64,000 nucleotides of DNA, from NCBI RefSeq assembly GCF_000746525.1, contig NZ_CP009048.1:4033501-4097500 (forward strand). The letters run 5' to 3'. The notes below the pieces were generated by a model that was given only the letters and a program-made list of their open reading frames with translations, did no database searches and had not been told where the DNA came from. Of this stretch, positions 62,028 through 64,000 are shown piece after piece (position 1 is the first letter of the stretch; every line of letters starts with the position of its first letter). Position numbers and translations under genes: made by a program. This DNA is from Pseudomonas alkylphenolica (GTDB lineage Bacteria; Pseudomonadota; Gammaproteobacteria; Pseudomonadales; Pseudomonadaceae).

Positions 62028-64000
62028 TCAAATACGCCGGGCGGCGTAACGCTTGAGCATGCTCGGAACGTCGAGGATCAGCGCGATGCGCCCGTCACCG
62101 GTAATGGTGGCGCCCGACATGCCCGGCGTGCCCTGGAGCATCTTGCCCAGCGGTTTGATGACCACTTCTTCCTGGCCGACCAACTGATCGACGACGAAGC
62201 CGATCCGCTGGGTGCCGACCGAAAGGATCACCACGTGCCCTTCGCGTTGCTCTTCATGAGCGGCGGAACTGACCAGCCAGCGCTTGAGGTAGAACAGCGG
62301 CAAGGCTTTGTCGCGAACGATGACCACCTCCTGGCCGTCGACCACGTTGGTGCGCGACAGATCCAGGTGGAAGATCTCGTTGACGTTGACCAGCGGGAAG
62401 GCGAACGCCTGATTGCCCAGCATGACCATCAGGGTCGGCATGATCGCCAGGGTCAGCGGCACCTTGATGACGATCTTCGAACCCAGGCCCTTGGTCGAGT
62501 AGATATTGATCGAGCCGTTGAGCTGGGAGATCTTGGTTTTCACCACGTCCATGCCCACGCCGCGTCCGGAGACATCGGAGATCTCGGTCTTGGTCGAGAA
62601 ACCCGGGGCGAAGATCAGGTTGTAGCACTCGGTTTCGCTCAGGCGGTCGGCAGCATCCTTGTCCATCACCCCGCGCTTGACCGCAATCGCGCGCAGGACG
62701 TTGGCGTCCATGCCCTTGCCGTCATCGGAGATCGACAGCAGGATGTGATCGCCTTCCTGCTCGGCCGACAGCACCACTTTGCCGCCGCGGGATTTACCCG
62801 CCGCTTCGCGCTCTTCCGGGGTTTCGATGCCATGGTCGACGGCGTTGCGCACCAAGTGCACCAACGGGTCGGCCAAGGCTTCGACGAGGTTCTTGTCGAG
62901 ATCGGTTTCTTCACCGACCAGCTCCAGGTTGATCTCTTTCTTCAACTGCCGGGCCAGGTCGCGAACCAGGCGCGGGAAACGCCCGAAGACCTTCTTGATC
63001 GGCTGCATGCGGGTTTTCATCACCGCGGTCTGCAGGTCGGCGGTCACCACGTCGAGGTTCGACACCGCCTTGGACATGGCTTCATCGCCGCTGTTCAGGC
63101 CCAGGCGTACCAGGCGGTTACGCACCAGCACCAGTTCGCCGACCATGTTCATGATCTCGTCCAGGCGCGCGGTATCGACCCGCACGGTGGTTTCCGTTTC
63201 GCTGGCGGCCTTGTCGCCCGCTGGCGCGGCTTGGCGCGCCGGGGCTGGCGCTGCGGCTTTGGCCGGTGCGGCGGCAGCGGGGGCGGCGGCAGGCTTGGCA
63301 ACAGCTGGAGCTGGCGCTGCAGCAGGCTTGGCGGCAACCGCAGCAGCTGGCGCAGCGGCCGTTGCAACGCTGTCCGCGGCGAACTTGCCCTTGCCGTGCA
63401 GCTCATCGAGCAAGGCTTCGAATTCATGCTCGGAAATATGATCGCCCGACGCCGCAGCGGCCGGCTCTGGAGCGGGCGCTACTGCACCCGGCAAGGCATC
63501 GGCGGCGAAGCTGCCTTTGCCATGCAGCTGGTCAAGCAACGCCTCGAACTCATCATCGGTGATTTCGTCGCTGGTGCTCTGGGTGGATTGCGCCACCGGC
63601 GCAGGTGCGCTGACACTGTCAGGAGCAAACTGGCCCTTGCCGTGCAACTGGTCGAGCAGCGACTCGAACTCGGCATCGGTGATTTCATCGCTGGCCGCAG
63701 CCGGTGCCTGCACCTGGGCTTCGGCCTCAGCCTTGACCGCATTGAGCGAGTCAAGCAGCTGTTCGAATTCGGTATCGGTAATGTCCGCTTCGGCGGGCGC
63801 TTCTGGCGCCTGTTCCAGCACCGGCTCAGGTGCGGCGACCGGCTCGTCAGCGGCGGGTTCAGCCAGGCGCGACAAGGCTGCCAGCAGCTCAGGCGTGGCC
63901 GGCGTGATATCGCTGCGCTCGCGCACCTGACCGAACATGCTGTTGACCGTGTCCAGGGCTTCCAGGACCACGTCCATCAGTTCGGCATCGACACGTCGCT
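62028..64000 (-). CDS. cheA: Chemotaxis histidine kinase CheA (5' end cut by window edge)
   Basis: The visible 657 codons cover the end of an Hpt domain, a linker with repeated acidic motifs, a dimerisation domain (TTVRVDTARLDEIMNMVGEL), the kinase domain (HLVRNAVDHGIETPEER; ISDDGKGMDANVLRAIA; GRGVGMDVVKTKISQLNG) and a CheW-like regulatory domain. The open frame runs off the right edge, so the start and phosphorylated histidine are not visible. Confidence 0.94.
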   Translation of the reverse strand, partial: RRVDAELMDVVLEALDTVNSMFGQVRERSDITPATPELLAALSRLAEPAADEPVAAPEPVLEQAPEAPAEADITDTEFEQLLDSLNAVKAEAEAQVQAPAAASDEITDAEFESLLDQLHGKGQFAPDSVSAPAPVAQSTQSTSDEITDDEFEALLDQLHGKGSFAADALPGAVAPAPEPAAAASGDHISEHEFEALLDELHGKGKFAADSVATAAAPAAAVAAKPAAAPAPAVAKPAAAPAAAAPAKAAAPAPARQAAPAGDKAASETETTVRVDTARLDEIMNMVGELVLVRNRLVRLGLNSGDEAMSKAVSNLDVVTADLQTAVMKTRMQPIKKVFGRFPRLVRDLARQLKKEINLELVGEETDLDKNLVEALADPLVHLVRNAVDHGIETPEEREAAGKSRGGKVVLSAEQEGDHILLSISDDGKGMDANVLRAIAVKRGVMDKDAADRLSETECYNLIFAPGFSTKTEISDVSGRGVGMDVVKTKISQLNGSINIYSTKGLGSKIVIKVPLTLAIMPTLMVMLGNQAFAFPLVNVNEIFHLDLSRTNVVDGQEVVIVRDKALPLFYLKRWLVSSAAHEEQREGHVVILSVGTQRIGFVVDQLVGQEEVVIKPLGKMLQGTPGMSGATITGDGRIALILDVPSMLKRYAARRI
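63370..63790 (-). repeat. Four tandem-like acidic motifs in the CheA linker
   Basis: In protein order, the linker holds TEFEQLLDSLN, AEFESLLDQLHGKG, DEFEALLDQLHGKG and HEFEALLDELHGKG. The last three are followed by QFAPD, SFAAD or KFAAD. The spacing between copies is 30-50 residues of Ala/Pro-rich sequence. Confidence 0.85.

Overview
The window is a high-GC gammaproteobacterial chromosome segment, almost certainly from a Pseudomonas of the P. putida/P. fluorescens type. The evidence is the gene content and order (purine-degradation cluster, glyoxylate carboligase operon, ccm operon, and the cheA-cheB-motC-motD-parA-cheW block) together with 13 REP-type intergenic palindromes carrying the GCGGGGCAAGCCCGCTCC core. 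No rRNA, tRNA, CRISPR array, prophage or insertion sequence was found.

Region 1 (1-17.7 kb) is a complete-looking route from guanine/xanthine to glyoxylate with one gap. It holds a GntR regulator next to smc, xdhA-xdhB-xdhC (xanthine dehydrogenase and its maturation factor), guaD, a second GntR regulator, an AzgA-type purine permease, uraH, then puuE-uraD-allA-puuD, a urate/xanthine-type permease, and two tandem Tsx-like outer-membrane channels. Urate oxidation is assigned to the membrane, cytochrome c-bearing enzyme PuuD rather than a soluble uricase. No allantoicase gene is visible between uraD and allA.

Region 2 (17.7-28.6 kb) holds a DUF808 membrane protein with an apparent 3' frameshift, a RutR-like TetR regulator, a GlcG-like protein, and gcl-hyi-glxR-ttuD-pykF. 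This operon converts glyoxylate through tartronate semialdehyde and glycerate towards pyruvate. A urea transporter and a voltage-gated-type ion channel follow. A 10-bp palindrome TTGTATACAA, or a one- to two-mismatch form, lies in front of the second GntR gene, the AzgA-type permease, uraH, puuE, the GlcG-like gene and gcl, so one FadR-type GntR regulator may tie purine-ring degradation to glyoxylate use. A second 18-bp element, TTCCTGACYCAGAAGTCA, occurs in front of xdhA and the permease only.

Region 3 (28.6-44.6 kb) is mixed: an orphan sulfate-binding protein, an MscS-family channel, a DUF2946/TonB receptor/PepSY metal-uptake group, a methyltransferase, an alpha/beta hydrolase, two DMT exporters each divergent from a regulator (Lrp, LysR), a histidine phosphatase, an FKBP isomerase, a GFA protein, a 2-hydroxyacid dehydrogenase and a lipoprotein.

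Region 4 (44.6-64 kb) carries the ccmABCDEFGHI cytochrome c maturation operon on the minus strand (needed in principle by PuuD's haem domain), a FliK-like gene, an orphan FlhB C-terminal-domain gene, and a 923-residue protein with a TcdA/TcdB-type glycosyltransferase domain, which is the most unusual gene here. The flagellar motor/chemotaxis block (DUF2802, cheW, a second CheW protein, parA, motD, motC, cheB, and cheA running off the right edge) completes the window.
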